A stretch of 64,000 nucleotides of DNA from positions 1 through 64,000 of the forward strand of contig NZ_CP034660.1 of the NCBI RefSeq assembly GCF_003971255.1, read 5' to 3'. This DNA comes from Colwellia sp. Arc7-635. Lineage in GTDB: Bacteria; Pseudomonadota; Gammaproteobacteria; Enterobacterales; Alteromonadaceae. Each line of letters begins with the position of its first letter. The first letter of the stretch is position 1. The translations under genes were made by a program, and so were the position numbers. Positions 1 through 15,188 of this stretch are shown in pieces. The notes beneath the pieces were generated by a model. It did no database searches and was not told the origin of the DNA. It was given only the letters and a program-made list of their open reading frames with translations.

Positions 1-6
1 AGTTGG

Positions 7-1371
7 TTGTTGGATCATTCACTTTGGCAAAAATGCTTGTCTGTTCTTCAAGAAGAATTGCCCGCACAACAATTTAGTATGTGGATACGCCCTTTACAGT
101 GCGTGATCACAGATAATATTATGACGTTATATGCGCCAAATCGATTTGTTTTGGACTGGGTGAGAGATAAATATGTCAATCGTATAAACGAACTTGTTGG
201 CATGCAAGACAGCGCTAATCCGCCACTTCTTCGTTTTGATGTTGGTAGTATTCCAGCACAAAAAACAAGTGTTCAAAGTAGTATTAGTCAATTACAGCCG
301 AATATAAGACCTGCAAATAAAGACAATGTAGCACCAGAGAGTAACTTACCAAAAACAACCAATGTCAGAGTTAAATATACTTTTGATAATTTTGTTGAAG
401 GTAAATCAAATCAACTGGCCCGTGCCGCTGCATCACAAGTTGCTGATAATCCCGGCGCCGCTTATAATCCACTATTTATTTATGGTGGCACTGGTTTAGG
501 TAAAACGCATTTATTGCATGCTGTCGGTAACGGTATTTTACTGAATAAACCGAATGCAAAAATTGCTTATATGCATTCTGAGCGTTTCGTACAAGACATG
601 GTGCGTGCTTTACAAAATAATGCCATGGAAAAATTCAAGCAATACTATCGCTCAGTTGATGCACTTCTGATTGATGATATTCAATTTTTTGCAGGTAAAG
701 ATCGAACACAAGAAGAATTTTTCCATACTTTCAATGCGTTACTTGAAGGTAATCAACAAATAATTTTAACCAGTGATCGTTACCCTAAAGAAGTCGACGT
801 TGAAGATCGTTTGAAATCACGTTTTGGCTGGGGCTTAACTATTGCCATTGAACCGCCAGAATTAGAAACTCGTGTTGCTATTTTGAAGCGAAAAGCGCAA
901 GAAAGTCATATCAATTTGGCTGACGAAGTCGCCTTTTTTATTGCCAAACGTTTGCGTTCAAACGTTAGGGAACTCGAAGGCGCTTTGAATCGCGTCATTG
1001 CAAATGCTAATTTTACTGGCCGTGCAATTACCATTGATTTTGTTAGAGAAGCGTTACGTGACTTACTCGCTTTACAAGATAAATTAGTTACTATTGATAA
1101 TATTCAGCGCACAGTGGCAGAATATTATAAAATTAAAGTTGCTGATTTACTTTCTAAAAGAAGAAATCGCTCAGTTGCTAGACCTCGCCAAATTGCAATG
1201 GCATTATCTAAAGAGCTTACTAATCATAGTTTACCTGAGATTGGTGATGCCTTTGGTGGTAGAGATCACACGACAGTATTGCATGCTTGTCGTAAGGTCA
1301 AAGCACTACGTGAAGAATCTCATGATATCAAAGAAGATTATTCAAATTTAACCAGAACATTGTCATCATAA
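7..1371 (+). CDS. dnaA: Chromosomal replication initiator protein DnaA
   Basis: DnaA binds DnaA boxes at oriC, melts the origin and recruits DnaB. The 454-residue product has the N-terminal DnaB-interaction domain ([18 protein letters not shown]), a variable linker (about residues 80-120), an AAA+ domain with Walker [10 protein letters not shown] and Walker [10 protein letters not shown], and the C-terminal DNA-binding signature [15 protein letters not shown]. Length is close to the E. coli protein (467). It is followed 27 bp later by dnaN, the usual origin-region order. The start is uncertain: only TTG codons (7 or 10) are available inside the window, no ribosome binding site is visible in the six bases before them, and the frame is open to the left edge, so the true start may lie just outside. 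Confidence 0.97.
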   Translation: MLDHSLWQKCLSVLQEELPAQQFSMWIRPLQCVITDNIMTLYAPNRFVLDWVRDKYVNRINELVGMQDSANPPLLRFDVGSIPAQKTSVQSSISQLQPNIRPANKDNVAPESNLPKTTNVRVKYTFDNFVEGKSNQLARAAASQVADNPGAAYNPLFIYGGTGLGKTHLLHAVGNGILLNKPNAKIAYMHSERFVQDMVRALQNNAMEKFKQYYRSVDALLIDDIQFFAGKDRTQEEFFHTFNALLEGNQQIILTSDRYPKEVDVEDRLKSRFGWGLTIAIEPPELETRVAILKRKAQESHINLADEVAFFIAKRLRSNVRELEGALNRVIANANFTGRAITIDFVREALRDLLALQDKLVTIDNIQRTVAEYYKIKVADLLSKRRNRSVARPRQIAMALSKELTNHSLPEIGDAFGGRDHTTVLHACRKVKALREESHDIKEDYSNLTRTLSS

Positions 1372-1398
1372 TAATAAGTAAGTTAGAGCGAGTCAGAA

Positions 1399-2502
1399 AT
1401 GAAATTTTCATTGAATAGAGAATTACTATTGAAACCTTTATTATTGGTTTCTGGTGCTGTTGAACGAAAAAGTACGTTGCCTATTTTAGGTAATATTCTT
1501 TTTGATGTAAGTGGGCAGTCACTTACGTTAACAGCTACTGATTTAGAACTTGAAATGGTCGCTTATGCGACTGTTGATAATCAAGCAGAGGACGGAAAGG
1601 TTACTATTCCGGCGCGTAAGTTGCTCGATATTTGTAAGAGCTTACCTGATGATTCTATGCTTACTTTTGAATCTGATAATGATGTCATCAAAATTAGCAC
1701 AGGCCGTAGTAAGTATTCTCTTTCAACGTTACCAGCTAGTGACTTTCCAAATATTGAAGAGTGGAAAGGTGATGTGGAATTCAAACTGTTAAAGTCTGAA
1801 TTATTACGTTTAATTGAAAGCACACATTTTTCTATGGCAAATCAAGATGTTCGTTATTATTTGAACGGTATGTCAATAGAAACTGAAGGTCACGAAATTC
1901 GCTCTGTTGCTACTGACGGTCATCGTTTAGCTATTTGTAAAATTGCTAATGCAGAACTTGAATTGCCAACTCGACAAGTGATTGTTCCACGTAAAGGTAT
2001 TTTAGAAATTATTCGTTTACTTGATCCTATTGATGAAACTGTACAAGTATTCTTAGGCTCTAATCATATTCGAATTATTGATAATGAATTTTCATTTACG
2101 AGTAAATTAGTCGATGGGCGTTTTCCTGATTACCGTCGTGTATTACCTCGCAATGGTGATAAAATTCTTAACGCTAATAAAGATGTATTAAGGCAGGTGC
2201 TATCTCGTGCCTCTATTTTATCGAATGAAAAGTTTAAAGGTGTACGTCTTAATTTTGGTCAAACAGAATTAAAGATAACAGCTAACAATCCTGAACAAGA
2301 ACAGGCAGAGGAAGTTATCGAAATTGACTTTCCTTATGAAGAAGTTGAAATAGGTTTTAATGTTAGTTACGTATTAGATGTATTAAATGCCATTAAAGAA
2401 ACCGATGTTAAATTTACATTAGCTGATGCTAATAGTAGTGTGGTTATTGAAGGCGGAGAATCTGGAGAAGCCTTGTACGTTGTTATGCCAATGCGTCTAT
2501 AA
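1399..2502 (+). CDS. dnaN: DNA polymerase III beta subunit (sliding clamp)
   Basis: DnaN forms the ring-shaped clamp that tethers DNA polymerase III and many repair proteins to DNA. The 367-residue length matches the family, which consists of three similar clamp domains. Recognisable stretches are KSTLPILGNIL near the N-terminus, VATDGHRLA in the middle and the terminal YVVMPMRL, which is the usual C-terminal end next to the hydrophobic protein-binding pocket. It sits between dnaA and recF and ends 2 bp before the recF start, so the two are probably cotranscribed and translationally linked. Confidence 0.98.
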   Translation: MKFSLNRELLLKPLLLVSGAVERKSTLPILGNILFDVSGQSLTLTATDLELEMVAYATVDNQAEDGKVTIPARKLLDICKSLPDDSMLTFESDNDVIKISTGRSKYSLSTLPASDFPNIEEWKGDVEFKLLKSELLRLIESTHFSMANQDVRYYLNGMSIETEGHEIRSVATDGHRLAICKIANAELELPTRQVIVPRKGILEIIRLLDPIDETVQVFLGSNHIRIIDNEFSFTSKLVDGRFPDYRRVLPRNGDKILNANKDVLRQVLSRASILSNEKFKGVRLNFGQTELKITANNPEQEQAEEVIEIDFPYEEVEIGFNVSYVLDVLNAIKETDVKFTLADANSSVVIEGGESGEALYVVMPMRL

Positions 2503-2504
2503 GA

Positions 2505-6057
<3,553 letters not shown>

Positions 6058-6075
6058 CCTTTAAATTGTAAAATT

Positions 6076-6109
6076 AAAAATGCCCGATCATCAGATCGGG
6101 CATTTTTTG
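6076..6109 (+). terminator. Rho-independent terminator after gyrB
   Basis: The stem TGCCCGATC / GATCGGGCA with loop ATCA is flanked by a run of A upstream and a run of T downstream. It lies 20 bp after the gyrB stop codon and would end the dnaA-dnaN-recF-gyrB transcription unit. Confidence 0.92.
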
Positions 6110-6232
6110 TTTCTAACCTTGTATTTTTGAGTGATAAACTCTAAACATCTAAGCAAGGGCACTAGGCTAATAAAGCGACAAACGGTATAATTAGCCTTAT
6201 TTATCACACTATAACCATAGATTCGGATTGTT

Positions 6233-7168
6233 ATGAGTACTTTTAATGTAAAGACCTTTCAAGGACTAATATTGCAGCTGCAAGATTATTGGTCACGCCA
6301 GGGCTGTGTCATAGTTCAGCCATTAGATTTAGAAGTAGGGGCAGGTACATTTCACCCTATGACATTTTTACGCTCTATTGGTCCAGAGCCAATGAGTAGT
6401 GCTTATGTTCAACCATGTCGTCGTCCAACAGATGGTCGTTATGGCGAAAATCCTAACCGCTTACAACACTACTATCAGTTTCAAGTCATGCTAAAACCAT
6501 CACCTGATAATATACAAGAGCTCTACCTTAATTCATTAAAAGAAATGGGCATTGATACGCTTGTACATGATATCCGTTTTGTTGAAGATAACTGGGAATC
6601 ACCAACGCTAGGTGCGTGGGGTTTAGGCTGGGAAATCTGGTTAAATGGTATGGAAGTATCACAGTTCACTTATTTTCAGCAAGTTGGTGGATTAGAGTGT
6701 GCACCTGTTACCGGTGAAATTACTTATGGCTTGGAGCGTTTAGCCATGTATATCCAAAATGTTGATAGTATTTATGACCTAGTGTGGACCGATGGTCCAA
6801 TGGGTAAAGTATTGTATGGCGATGTTTTTCATCAAAATGAAGTTGAACAATCAACTTATAATTTTGAATATGCCGATGTTGATGCCTTGTTTAAAAGCTT
6901 TGACCAATGCGAAAAAGATAGTGAAAAGCTTATTGAAGCAGGTTTAGCATTACCAGCATATGAACAGGTAATGAAAGCGTCTCATGCTTTTAACTTACTT
7001 GATGCTCGTCATGCAATATCAGTAACTGAGCGTCAACGTTATATTCTACGCGTTAGAACATTATCAAAAGCCTGTGCCGAAGCATACTATGCCAAACGAG
7101 AAGAGCTCGGCTTTCCTCTTTGTAAAAATAACTTAGCCAATGACACTTCAGCTGAGGGGCAATCATAA
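6233..7168 (+). CDS. glyQ: Glycine--tRNA ligase alpha subunit
   Basis: GlyQ is the catalytic alpha chain of the bacterial alpha2beta2 glycyl-tRNA synthetase, which charges tRNA-Gly. The 311-residue product has the family's highly conserved stretches [54 protein letters not shown] and [12 protein letters not shown]. Length matches the E. coli protein. The stop and the glyS start overlap (TAATG), so the two chains are translationally coupled as in most gammaproteobacteria. Its promoter should lie in the 175-bp gap after gyrB. Confidence 0.98.
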   Translation: MSTFNVKTFQGLILQLQDYWSRQGCVIVQPLDLEVGAGTFHPMTFLRSIGPEPMSSAYVQPCRRPTDGRYGENPNRLQHYYQFQVMLKPSPDNIQELYLNSLKEMGIDTLVHDIRFVEDNWESPTLGAWGLGWEIWLNGMEVSQFTYFQQVGGLECAPVTGEITYGLERLAMYIQNVDSIYDLVWTDGPMGKVLYGDVFHQNEVEQSTYNFEYADVDALFKSFDQCEKDSEKLIEAGLALPAYEQVMKASHAFNLLDARHAISVTERQRYILRVRTLSKACAEAYYAKREELGFPLCKNNLANDTSAEGQS

Positions 7169-9234
7169 TGACGACAGAAACACTCCTAATAGAACTCGGT
7201 ACTGAAGAGTTACCACCGAAGTCTTTACAAACTTTAGCAACAACGTTCTACCAACAAATTAAATTACAGTTAGATGATGCAAAACTGACTTACTCAGATA
7301 TTCAGTGGTTTGCAACGCCAAGAAGACTGGCTGTAAAAGTTGAAAACTTAATTTCAACACAAGCCGACAAAGCGATTGAAAAGCGCGGGCCAGCTACTAA
7401 TGTAGCATTTGATGCTGAAGGTAATGCAAGTAAAGCAGCTGAAGGTTGGGCACGCTCAAACGGTATTACTGTCGCTGAAGCCGAGCGCTTGGTAACAGAT
7501 AAAGGTGAATGGTTACTTTATAAAACTGTTGAGCAAGGTAAGCATATTGAGCAGCTAATACCTGCCATGGTTAATAATGCCTTAGCAAAATTACCGATCC
7601 CAAAACCTATGCGTTGGGGCTCAGGTAGAACACAATTTATTCGTCCTGTGCATACGTTAACGTTAATGTATGGCTCGAGTGTTATTGCTGGTGAGTCGTT
7701 AAATATTAAGTCTAGTAACTTAGTGACGGGTCATCGCTTTCATCATGAAGGTTTAGTTGCTTTAGCACATTCTAATGATTATGAAAGTGTTCTTAAATCA
7801 GCTTATGTTATGGTTGATCATCAAGCTCGTAAAGCAACTATATTGCAGCAAATTAACGTCGCAGCAAAAGAGATTGGTGGTATTGCCTTACCAGATGAAG
7901 AATTACTAGAAGAAGTGACTTCACTTGTTGAGTGGCCTGTAGTGCTTGTTGGTAGCTTTGATGAAGCATTTTTGAATGTGCCAGCTGAGCCACTTATTTA
8001 CTCAATGAAAGATCACCAAAAATATTTCCCTGTTACTGATGTTGAAGGTAACTTGTTGAATAAATTCATATTTGTTTCAAATATTGAAAGTAAAGATCCA
8101 AGCCAAGTTATCAAAGGTAATGAAAAAGTTATTCGTCCACGTTTAGCTGATGCGGAGTTTTTCTTTAAAACTGATAAAAAACAAACGCTTGAGTCAAGAT
8201 TGCAAAGTTTAGAGTCTGTTTTATTTCAAAAACAACTCGGTACTGTTAAAGCAAAATCTGAACGTATCGCAAGTTTAAGTGAATTTGTTGCTGAACAAAT
8301 TGGCGATGACAAAGCGATGGCTTATCGTGCGGGTCTATTAAGTAAAACCGATTTAATGTCAGATATGGTGCTTGAATTTCCACAGGTGCAAGGCACTATG
8401 GGGAAATACTATGCCCAGCATGATGGTGAGCCTGCTGCAGTAGCACAAGCATTAGAAGATCAATACCGTCCTCGTTTTGCTGGTGACGCTTTACCTGAGC
8501 AAACGATAGGTTGCGCTGTAGCTATTGCTGATAAAGTCGATACTTTAGTAGGTATCTTCGGTATTAACCAAGCACCTAAAGGTGACAAAGACCCATTTGC
8601 ACTTCGTCGTGCGGCTATTGGTTTAATTCGTATTATCATTGAGAAAAACCTTAACTTAGATATTGCAGATTTAATTGCTAAAAGTGTTGAGCTTTATCAA
8701 GATAAACTATCGAACCAAGATGTCATTAAACAAGTACTTGAGTTTGTTTTTGGGCGCTATCGTGCATATTACCAAGACCAAAATATTGCTGTTGATGTCA
8801 TACAAGCTGTTTTAGCTAATGCACCATCAGCACCATTAGATTTTGATAAGCGCATTAACGCAGTAACACATTTTAAAACGCTAGCCGAAGCCGCAACATT
8901 AGCCGCAGCAAATAAGCGTGTTGGTAATATTCTGGTTAAATTTAAAGGTGAATTATTCGAAGCCTTTGATCTTAGTTTAGCGACAGAAACTGCAGAGACT
9001 GAACTTGCTGCAGCTTTTTCAGTGGTTAAAACTAAGATAACACCGTTAATGGTGGCTAAAGATTACCAAAATGCTCTAACCGAACTAGCGGCATTGAAGC
9101 AACCGATAGATAACTTTTTTGATAATGTCATGGTGATGGCAGATGATGAACAAGTTAAAACCAATCGATTGACGTTATTAAATGAAATTCGTAATAGCTT
9201 CTTTGCTATCGCGGATATTTCGTTATTGCAATAA
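7168..9234 (+). CDS. glyS: Glycine--tRNA ligase beta subunit
   Basis: GlyS is the beta chain of glycyl-tRNA synthetase and is needed for tRNA recognition. The 688-residue product is the normal family length, begins TTETLLIELGTEELPPKSL and contains FATPRRLAVKV, KPMRWG and DKVDTLVGIFGI, all typical of the family. It overlaps glyQ by one base and is followed by a strong terminator, so glyQS form a two-gene operon. Confidence 0.98.
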   Translation: MTTETLLIELGTEELPPKSLQTLATTFYQQIKLQLDDAKLTYSDIQWFATPRRLAVKVENLISTQADKAIEKRGPATNVAFDAEGNASKAAEGWARSNGITVAEAERLVTDKGEWLLYKTVEQGKHIEQLIPAMVNNALAKLPIPKPMRWGSGRTQFIRPVHTLTLMYGSSVIAGESLNIKSSNLVTGHRFHHEGLVALAHSNDYESVLKSAYVMVDHQARKATILQQINVAAKEIGGIALPDEELLEEVTSLVEWPVVLVGSFDEAFLNVPAEPLIYSMKDHQKYFPVTDVEGNLLNKFIFVSNIESKDPSQVIKGNEKVIRPRLADAEFFFKTDKKQTLESRLQSLESVLFQKQLGTVKAKSERIASLSEFVAEQIGDDKAMAYRAGLLSKTDLMSDMVLEFPQVQGTMGKYYAQHDGEPAAVAQALEDQYRPRFAGDALPEQTIGCAVAIADKVDTLVGIFGINQAPKGDKDPFALRRAAIGLIRIIIEKNLNLDIADLIAKSVELYQDKLSNQDVIKQVLEFVFGRYRAYYQDQNIAVDVIQAVLANAPSAPLDFDKRINAVTHFKTLAEAATLAAANKRVGNILVKFKGELFEAFDLSLATETAETELAAAFSVVKTKITPLMVAKDYQNALTELAALKQPIDNFFDNVMVMADDEQVKTNRLTLLNEIRNSFFAIADISLLQ

Positions 9235-9260
9235 TATCAATACTGATTTTAAAGGTGATA

Positions 9261-9291
9261 AAGGAATGCTAAAAGCATTCCTTTTTTTTTG
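9261..9291 (+). terminator. Rho-independent terminator after glyS
   Basis: The 10-bp perfect stem AAGGAATGCT / AGCATTCCTT with loop AAA is followed by a long T run. The rest of the gap to 9535 is AT-rich and I see no gene in it; it should contain the promoter of the next operon. Confidence 0.9.
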
Positions 9292-9535
9292 AAAAAATAG
9301 CACTTAATAATCATGAGATTGGATAAATAGAATTCACTTATATTGACCATCCAAGCGCTAAAAAGTTACGATGAAATTAAGCCTCTGATGAATTTGATAT
9401 ATTGAAGCTTAAATATCCAGAAAATACTTTCGTTACCATATATGATTCATATGAGTTTAATTTTTCTATTAATTATAAATAATATTGTGTGCTTGAATTA
9501 AACGTCAATAGCCCAATAAAAAGGAATGTTCTAGC

Positions 9536-10342
9536 ATGCTAAATTCAAGTGATGTACTGATTAGGAATAATGTCAAAGTAATAGGAACAGGGGATAGAAC
9601 ATTATTTATCGCACATGGCTTTGGTTGTGATCAAAATATGTGGCGTTTCATCACCCCGGAATTAGCAAAGCACTTTACTGTTATTTTATTTGATTATGTT
9701 GGTTCAGGTGCTTCAGATATATCTCAATATAACTTAAAACGTTACGGCAAGCTTGAAGGGTATGCTGAGGACATTATTGAAATATGTGAAGCTTTACAAT
9801 TAACTGATGCTATTTTTATAGGTCATTCGGTTAGTAGTATTATTGGGGCTATTGCTGCTATCGAAAAACCAACATTATTCTCTAAGTTGATAATGATTTG
9901 TCCTTCTCCATGCTTCTTAAATATTCCACCTGACTACTTTGGTGGTTTTGAAAAAGAAGACCTACATGAGTTACTTAATTTAATGGATAAAAATTATATC
10001 GGTTGGGCTAATTACTTAGCACCGCTGGTGATGGGATCAACAAATTCTGATGAACTTATTGGTGAGCTATCAGGCAGCTTTTGTTCTACAGACCCCGTTA
10101 TTGCAAAGAACTTTGCCGTAGCAACTTTCTTATCAGATTATAGATATCTATTAAAAGATATTAATCATCCGACGCTGATTATACAAAGTGATAATGATGC
10201 CTTAGCTGCAACAACAGTCGGTGAGTTTATAGCGGATGAAATAGTTAATAGTAAACTTAACCTTATAGAGGGTGATGGTCATTGTTTACATATGACTCAT
10301 CCTGATGCTGTGGTAAATGCGATAATCGAGTATACAAAATAA
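9536..10342 (+). CDS. RsbQ-like alpha/beta hydrolase
   Basis: The 268-residue alpha/beta hydrolase closely resembles Bacillus subtilis RsbQ, the hydrolase that is required to activate the PAS-domain phosphatase RsbP, and belongs to the same superfamily branch as the plant D14/KAI2 receptors. Family stretches include AHGFGCDQNMW, FDYVGSGASD, EGYAEDI and SFCSTDPVIAKNFA. The predicted triad is Ser98 (GHSVSS), Asp221 (SDNDALA) and His249 (GDGHC), spaced exactly as in RsbQ. AAGGA lies about 10 bases before the ATG. It ends 5 bp before a PAS-GGDEF gene, so it probably makes or delivers a ligand for that PAS sensor. The substrate is unknown, and the pairing with c-di-GMP output is inference from context. 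Confidence 0.9.
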   Translation: MLNSSDVLIRNNVKVIGTGDRTLFIAHGFGCDQNMWRFITPELAKHFTVILFDYVGSGASDISQYNLKRYGKLEGYAEDIIEICEALQLTDAIFIGHSVSSIIGAIAAIEKPTLFSKLIMICPSPCFLNIPPDYFGGFEKEDLHELLNLMDKNYIGWANYLAPLVMGSTNSDELIGELSGSFCSTDPVIAKNFAVATFLSDYRYLLKDINHPTLIIQSDNDALAATTVGEFIADEIVNSKLNLIEGDGHCLHMTHPDAVVNAIIEYTK

Positions 10343-10347
10343 TTAAT

Positions 10348-11259
10348 ATGAAAATTAATCAGCTCGATAGAGATACGGAATCTAAACACTTCCTAGATAG
10401 CTTTCCATCAGGTGCGTTAGTTACAGATGCTTCAAAAACGATTACCTACGTGAATTCATACTTTACCAGCGAATTATTATGGAAGCCGGGCGAATTGATT
10501 GGTAAAAGTGCTGATGACATATTCACACAATCGTCTCAAATATTTTTTCAAAGCTATTTAGTGCCTATGCTTTTACATGAAAAAATATGCCAAGAAATGC
10601 AGCTGATTATATTTAATGCTAAAGGTCAACGTATCCCGATAACCGTTAATGCTAGTGCCGGTGATGATGGCTGTATTTACTGGAGTTTTTTTAATTCATC
10701 TAAACGAGATAAACTTTATGATGAGTTAATAAAAACCAGAGAAACACTTCAGGAGCAAGCAGAAAAACTTAAATTACTTGCTTCAACGGATGACTTGACA
10801 CAGTTACTAAATAGAAGAGAAATGAAATATAGGTGTGCTCTAGTACTTGAACAGTCAGTCAGATCTCATCAGTCTGTAGGCTTGTTAATGTTAGATATTG
10901 ATTATTTTAAAAGAATTAATGACCGTTTTGGTCATTTAGAAGGTGATAGAGTATTGAAAGAGCTTGGCCAATTACTCAAGGTTTTTGGCCGAAAAACTGA
11001 TCTTATTTCTCGCTTTGGCGGAGAAGAGTTTTTGATCATGTTACAGGACACTAGTAGAAGTGATATGTTAGGTTTTTGTGATAGGTTACATGAGTTAATT
11101 GCTCAAATTAATGTTGGCGATAAAGAGTTAACTGTCAGTATTGGTGCGAGCATTTCTGCGGAGAAAATTTCATTTACAGATTTATTTTTCCAAGCAGATA
11201 CCGCGGTATATAAAGCGAAAGAACTTGGCAGGAATCGAACAGAATTTTATACCCCCTAA
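10348..11259 (+). CDS. PAS-domain diguanylate cyclase (GGDEF)
   Basis: The 303-residue protein has an N-terminal PAS domain (about 12-115, with ALVTDASKTITYVNSYFT), a short helical linker (about 120-145) and a GGDEF domain. The active-site motif is GGEEF at 224-228, preceded by an RxxD inhibitory I-site (Arg215-Asp218), so active cyclase with product inhibition is expected. No signal peptide or membrane segment is seen, so it should be cytosolic. It begins 5 bp after the RsbQ-like hydrolase gene and lacks a clear ribosome binding site of its own, which suggests coupling. By analogy with RsbQ-RsbP, the PAS domain may sense a product of the hydrolase. That link is inferred. Confidence 0.93.
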   Translation: MKINQLDRDTESKHFLDSFPSGALVTDASKTITYVNSYFTSELLWKPGELIGKSADDIFTQSSQIFFQSYLVPMLLHEKICQEMQLIIFNAKGQRIPITVNASAGDDGCIYWSFFNSSKRDKLYDELIKTRETLQEQAEKLKLLASTDDLTQLLNRREMKYRCALVLEQSVRSHQSVGLLMLDIDYFKRINDRFGHLEGDRVLKELGQLLKVFGRKTDLISRFGGEEFLIMLQDTSRSDMLGFCDRLHELIAQINVGDKELTVSIGASISAEKISFTDLFFQADTAVYKAKELGRNRTEFYTP

Positions 11260-11396
11260 ATTAATGTTTGCTAGTTAAGCAGTATAAAAATATTCGCTGT
11301 GGGTCTGACGTTGCTTTAGATATGCTTAGCTAATAATTGAGCGGTGTTCACTTGTTTCACAAAAAATAAAATAACAGCTTAAAACAAGTTATACGA

Positions 11397-11645
11397 TCAT
11401 AAACCTTTTTTAATGACATATTTAAAAGGTACTGTTTCTGTTTTTTGATAGATAAGTTGATGTTCCATAAAGCGACAAAAACTTGGGATATCTCTTGCGG
11501 TTGATGGGTCATCAGCACTCACTAGTAACGTTTCTCCAACTTCCATTTTACGAATTTTTAGACGAAGCATCATTACTGGCTCTGGACAGCGAAGCCCAAT
11601 AGCATCTAATTGGTGGTCTGTATCAAGTAAATAACTAGAGGTCAT
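11397..11645 (-). CDS. tusA: Sulfurtransferase TusA family protein
   Basis: TusA is a small sulfur carrier that passes persulfide sulfur from IscS toward 2-thiouridine formation in tRNA. The 82-residue protein has the N-terminal [20 protein letters not shown] segment with the CPxP cysteine at residue 20, and the family's [24 protein letters not shown] region. Length matches E. coli TusA (81). It is a single gene on the minus strand, convergent with the diguanylate cyclase gene and divergent from slt. Confidence 0.93.
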   Translation of the reverse strand: MTSSYLLDTDHQLDAIGLRCPEPVMMLRLKIRKMEVGETLLVSADDPSTARDIPSFCRFMEHQLIYQKTETVPFKYVIKKGL

Positions 11646-11872
11646 TAGTCAGCTCGCTAAGGAATCATAAATTGGCGCCAAGTTTAAAGCCTATTTATAA
11701 TGACGCAACCATAATATTAGATGAATTAAGCCTTATTAATTAACGATTATGTTTTCAGCAATCATTATCCATGTAAATACTTGCAATTAAGCCAATAATT
11801 ATGGGGAATAGACTTGCTTTGTGACGGTAGGAGTGAATAATTGATCTACGCTTATTTCTCCAAGGTCATCAA

Positions 11873-13792
11873 ATGCCGTTAGGTAGTTTCCGATTTATTA
11901 AAATAATTTTACTCAGTGGTTTATTAGCGGCTACTACCGCTTTTGCTGATGGCGATAATTTACAGCGAAAAACTTTCTTACAAGCTGAAAAGCAAGTTTG
12001 GAATAGTAACTCAGCCACTTATCAAAACCTCTACAACCAACTGCACTATTATCCTTTACAGCCTTATCTTGATCAAAAAAGGTTAATGGCAAATATTAAA
12101 TTATCATCGACAGCCGAGATTGATGGTTTTTTAGAAAAGTATGAGGGGACACCACTTGATTGGCCATTGAGAAAAAAATGGCTACGTTATCTAGCTAAGC
12201 GTAATAAGTCGGTGCTATTTCAAAACTTCTATAAACCGACTAGTAATGCCGAGCTTACTTGCCAGTATTATCGTTACCAATTGCAGTCAGGTATACCAGC
12301 AGAAAAAATATTACCTAACGTTAGTTCGCTTTGGGTGGTTGGTAAATCACAACCTAAAGCTTGTGATCCTCTATTTAAGTTGTGGCAGCAGGCAGGCTAC
12401 CGATCAAACGACTTAATATGGCAGCGTATTGTATTATCAGCCGATGGAGGTAAACATACCTTAATTCCCTATCTAACCCAATTGTTACCTAAAAGTGAGC
12501 AATATTTAGCCCAACTTTGGCATAAAGTGCGTCGTGACCCTTCATACATTAAACATTTAGCAAAGTTTAAAAATAAAACGGCTAAAGAAGCTGAAATCGT
12601 TACTTATGGCTTAAAGCGGCTTATATGGCGTGCACCTGAACAAGCTCTTGATACCTACAAATTAGCGCAAGCTTTATTGCCATTTACCGAGCAGCAGCAA
12701 CAACAAATTACACTCAAGTTTGCTTTAGCATTAGCCAGTAAAAACCATGCTGATGCCGCTGCATGGTTAGAGAGCGTCGATGACAACTTATTTAATAGTA
12801 ACTTAACGCAATGGTATATAACCGACGCACTGCGTGATCAAAACTGGCAACACATCAAGACTAAATTATTGAAATTACCCGAAACAGCTCAAGCAAGTTT
12901 GAAGTGGCGTTATTGGTATAGCAGAAGTTTGCTAGAAACAGACGAGGTAATACAAGGTGAGTTGTTATTAAAAGAGTTGGCTTTGAGCCGCCATTACTAT
13001 GGCTTTTTAGCCGCAAGCCATTTAAATAAAGCGGCTAACTTTCAGAATATACCGCTAGAAGTGAGTGCTGAAGAAAAGGCCTTAATTGTCAAAAGTCCTG
13101 AAGCGAAAAGGGCGTTTGAGTTATTTGCTATTGGGCGCTTTCATCATGCTCGTCAAGAATGGAATTATTGGCTGTCAAAACTTAACGACCGTGACAAGTT
13201 AGTTGCCTCAAAGGTCGCTAATGAAATGCAGTGGTATGACCGTGCAATATTCACCTTAGCTAAGGTGGGTTATCTAAATGATGTTGGTTTGCGTTTTCCG
13301 CTGGGTTTTGAAAGTGATATCACGCATTACGCAGGTAATCAAAAAATTAACCCGGCTTGGGCGTTTGCGATTGCACGCAGAGAAAGCTCATTTATGTCAG
13401 ACGCTAACTCTCCTGCTGGTGCTAAAGGCTTGATGCAGTTAATGCCTGGCACAGCAAAGCAGCTAGCTCGCAAAACAGTTTCTCAACGTTATTTATTAAA
13501 TGCGAAGAATAATATTAAATTAGGCACGAAATATTTACGTAAATTACTCGACCGACATGATGGTAATCAGGTACTCGCAACCGCGGCTTATAACGCTGGA
13601 CCTCATCGAGTGAAAAGTTGGTTAAAGAACGCAGAGTCATTGCCTGCCGATGTTTGGATTGAAACCATTCCATTTAAAGAGACACGAGAATATGTAAAAA
13701 GTGTTTTAGCTTATCAGCAAATTTACCAGCATAAAGTGGGTCAAGACGGCTCTTTATTTGATCAAATTATCGCAATGAACATAAATGAATAG
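11873..13792 (+). CDS. slt: Soluble lytic murein transglycosylase
   Basis: Slt cleaves the MurNAc-GlcNAc bond in peptidoglycan to give 1,6-anhydro ends. The 639-residue product has a signal peptide (hydrophobic core ending near TTAFADG), a long alpha-helical superhelical U/L region and a C-terminal goose-type lysozyme fold. The catalytic glutamate is Glu504 in RRESSF, followed by the family motifs GAKGLMQLMPGTA and AAYNAGPHRV. It is expected in the periplasm. It stands alone, between tusA and the pepQ operon. The ATG at 11873 is followed directly by the basic and hydrophobic parts of the signal peptide, which supports this start. Confidence 0.95.
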   Translation: MPLGSFRFIKIILLSGLLAATTAFADGDNLQRKTFLQAEKQVWNSNSATYQNLYNQLHYYPLQPYLDQKRLMANIKLSSTAEIDGFLEKYEGTPLDWPLRKKWLRYLAKRNKSVLFQNFYKPTSNAELTCQYYRYQLQSGIPAEKILPNVSSLWVVGKSQPKACDPLFKLWQQAGYRSNDLIWQRIVLSADGGKHTLIPYLTQLLPKSEQYLAQLWHKVRRDPSYIKHLAKFKNKTAKEAEIVTYGLKRLIWRAPEQALDTYKLAQALLPFTEQQQQQITLKFALALASKNHADAAAWLESVDDNLFNSNLTQWYITDALRDQNWQHIKTKLLKLPETAQASLKWRYWYSRSLLETDEVIQGELLLKELALSRHYYGFLAASHLNKAANFQNIPLEVSAEEKALIVKSPEAKRAFELFAIGRFHHARQEWNYWLSKLNDRDKLVASKVANEMQWYDRAIFTLAKVGYLNDVGLRFPLGFESDITHYAGNQKINPAWAFAIARRESSFMSDANSPAGAKGLMQLMPGTAKQLARKTVSQRYLLNAKNNIKLGTKYLRKLLDRHDGNQVLATAAYNAGPHRVKSWLKNAESLPADVWIETIPFKETREYVKSVLAYQQIYQHKVGQDGSLFDQIIAMNINE

Positions 13793-13803
13793 CATCGTAC
13801 TAA

Positions 13804-15186
<1,383 letters not shown>

Positions 15187-15188
15187 CT

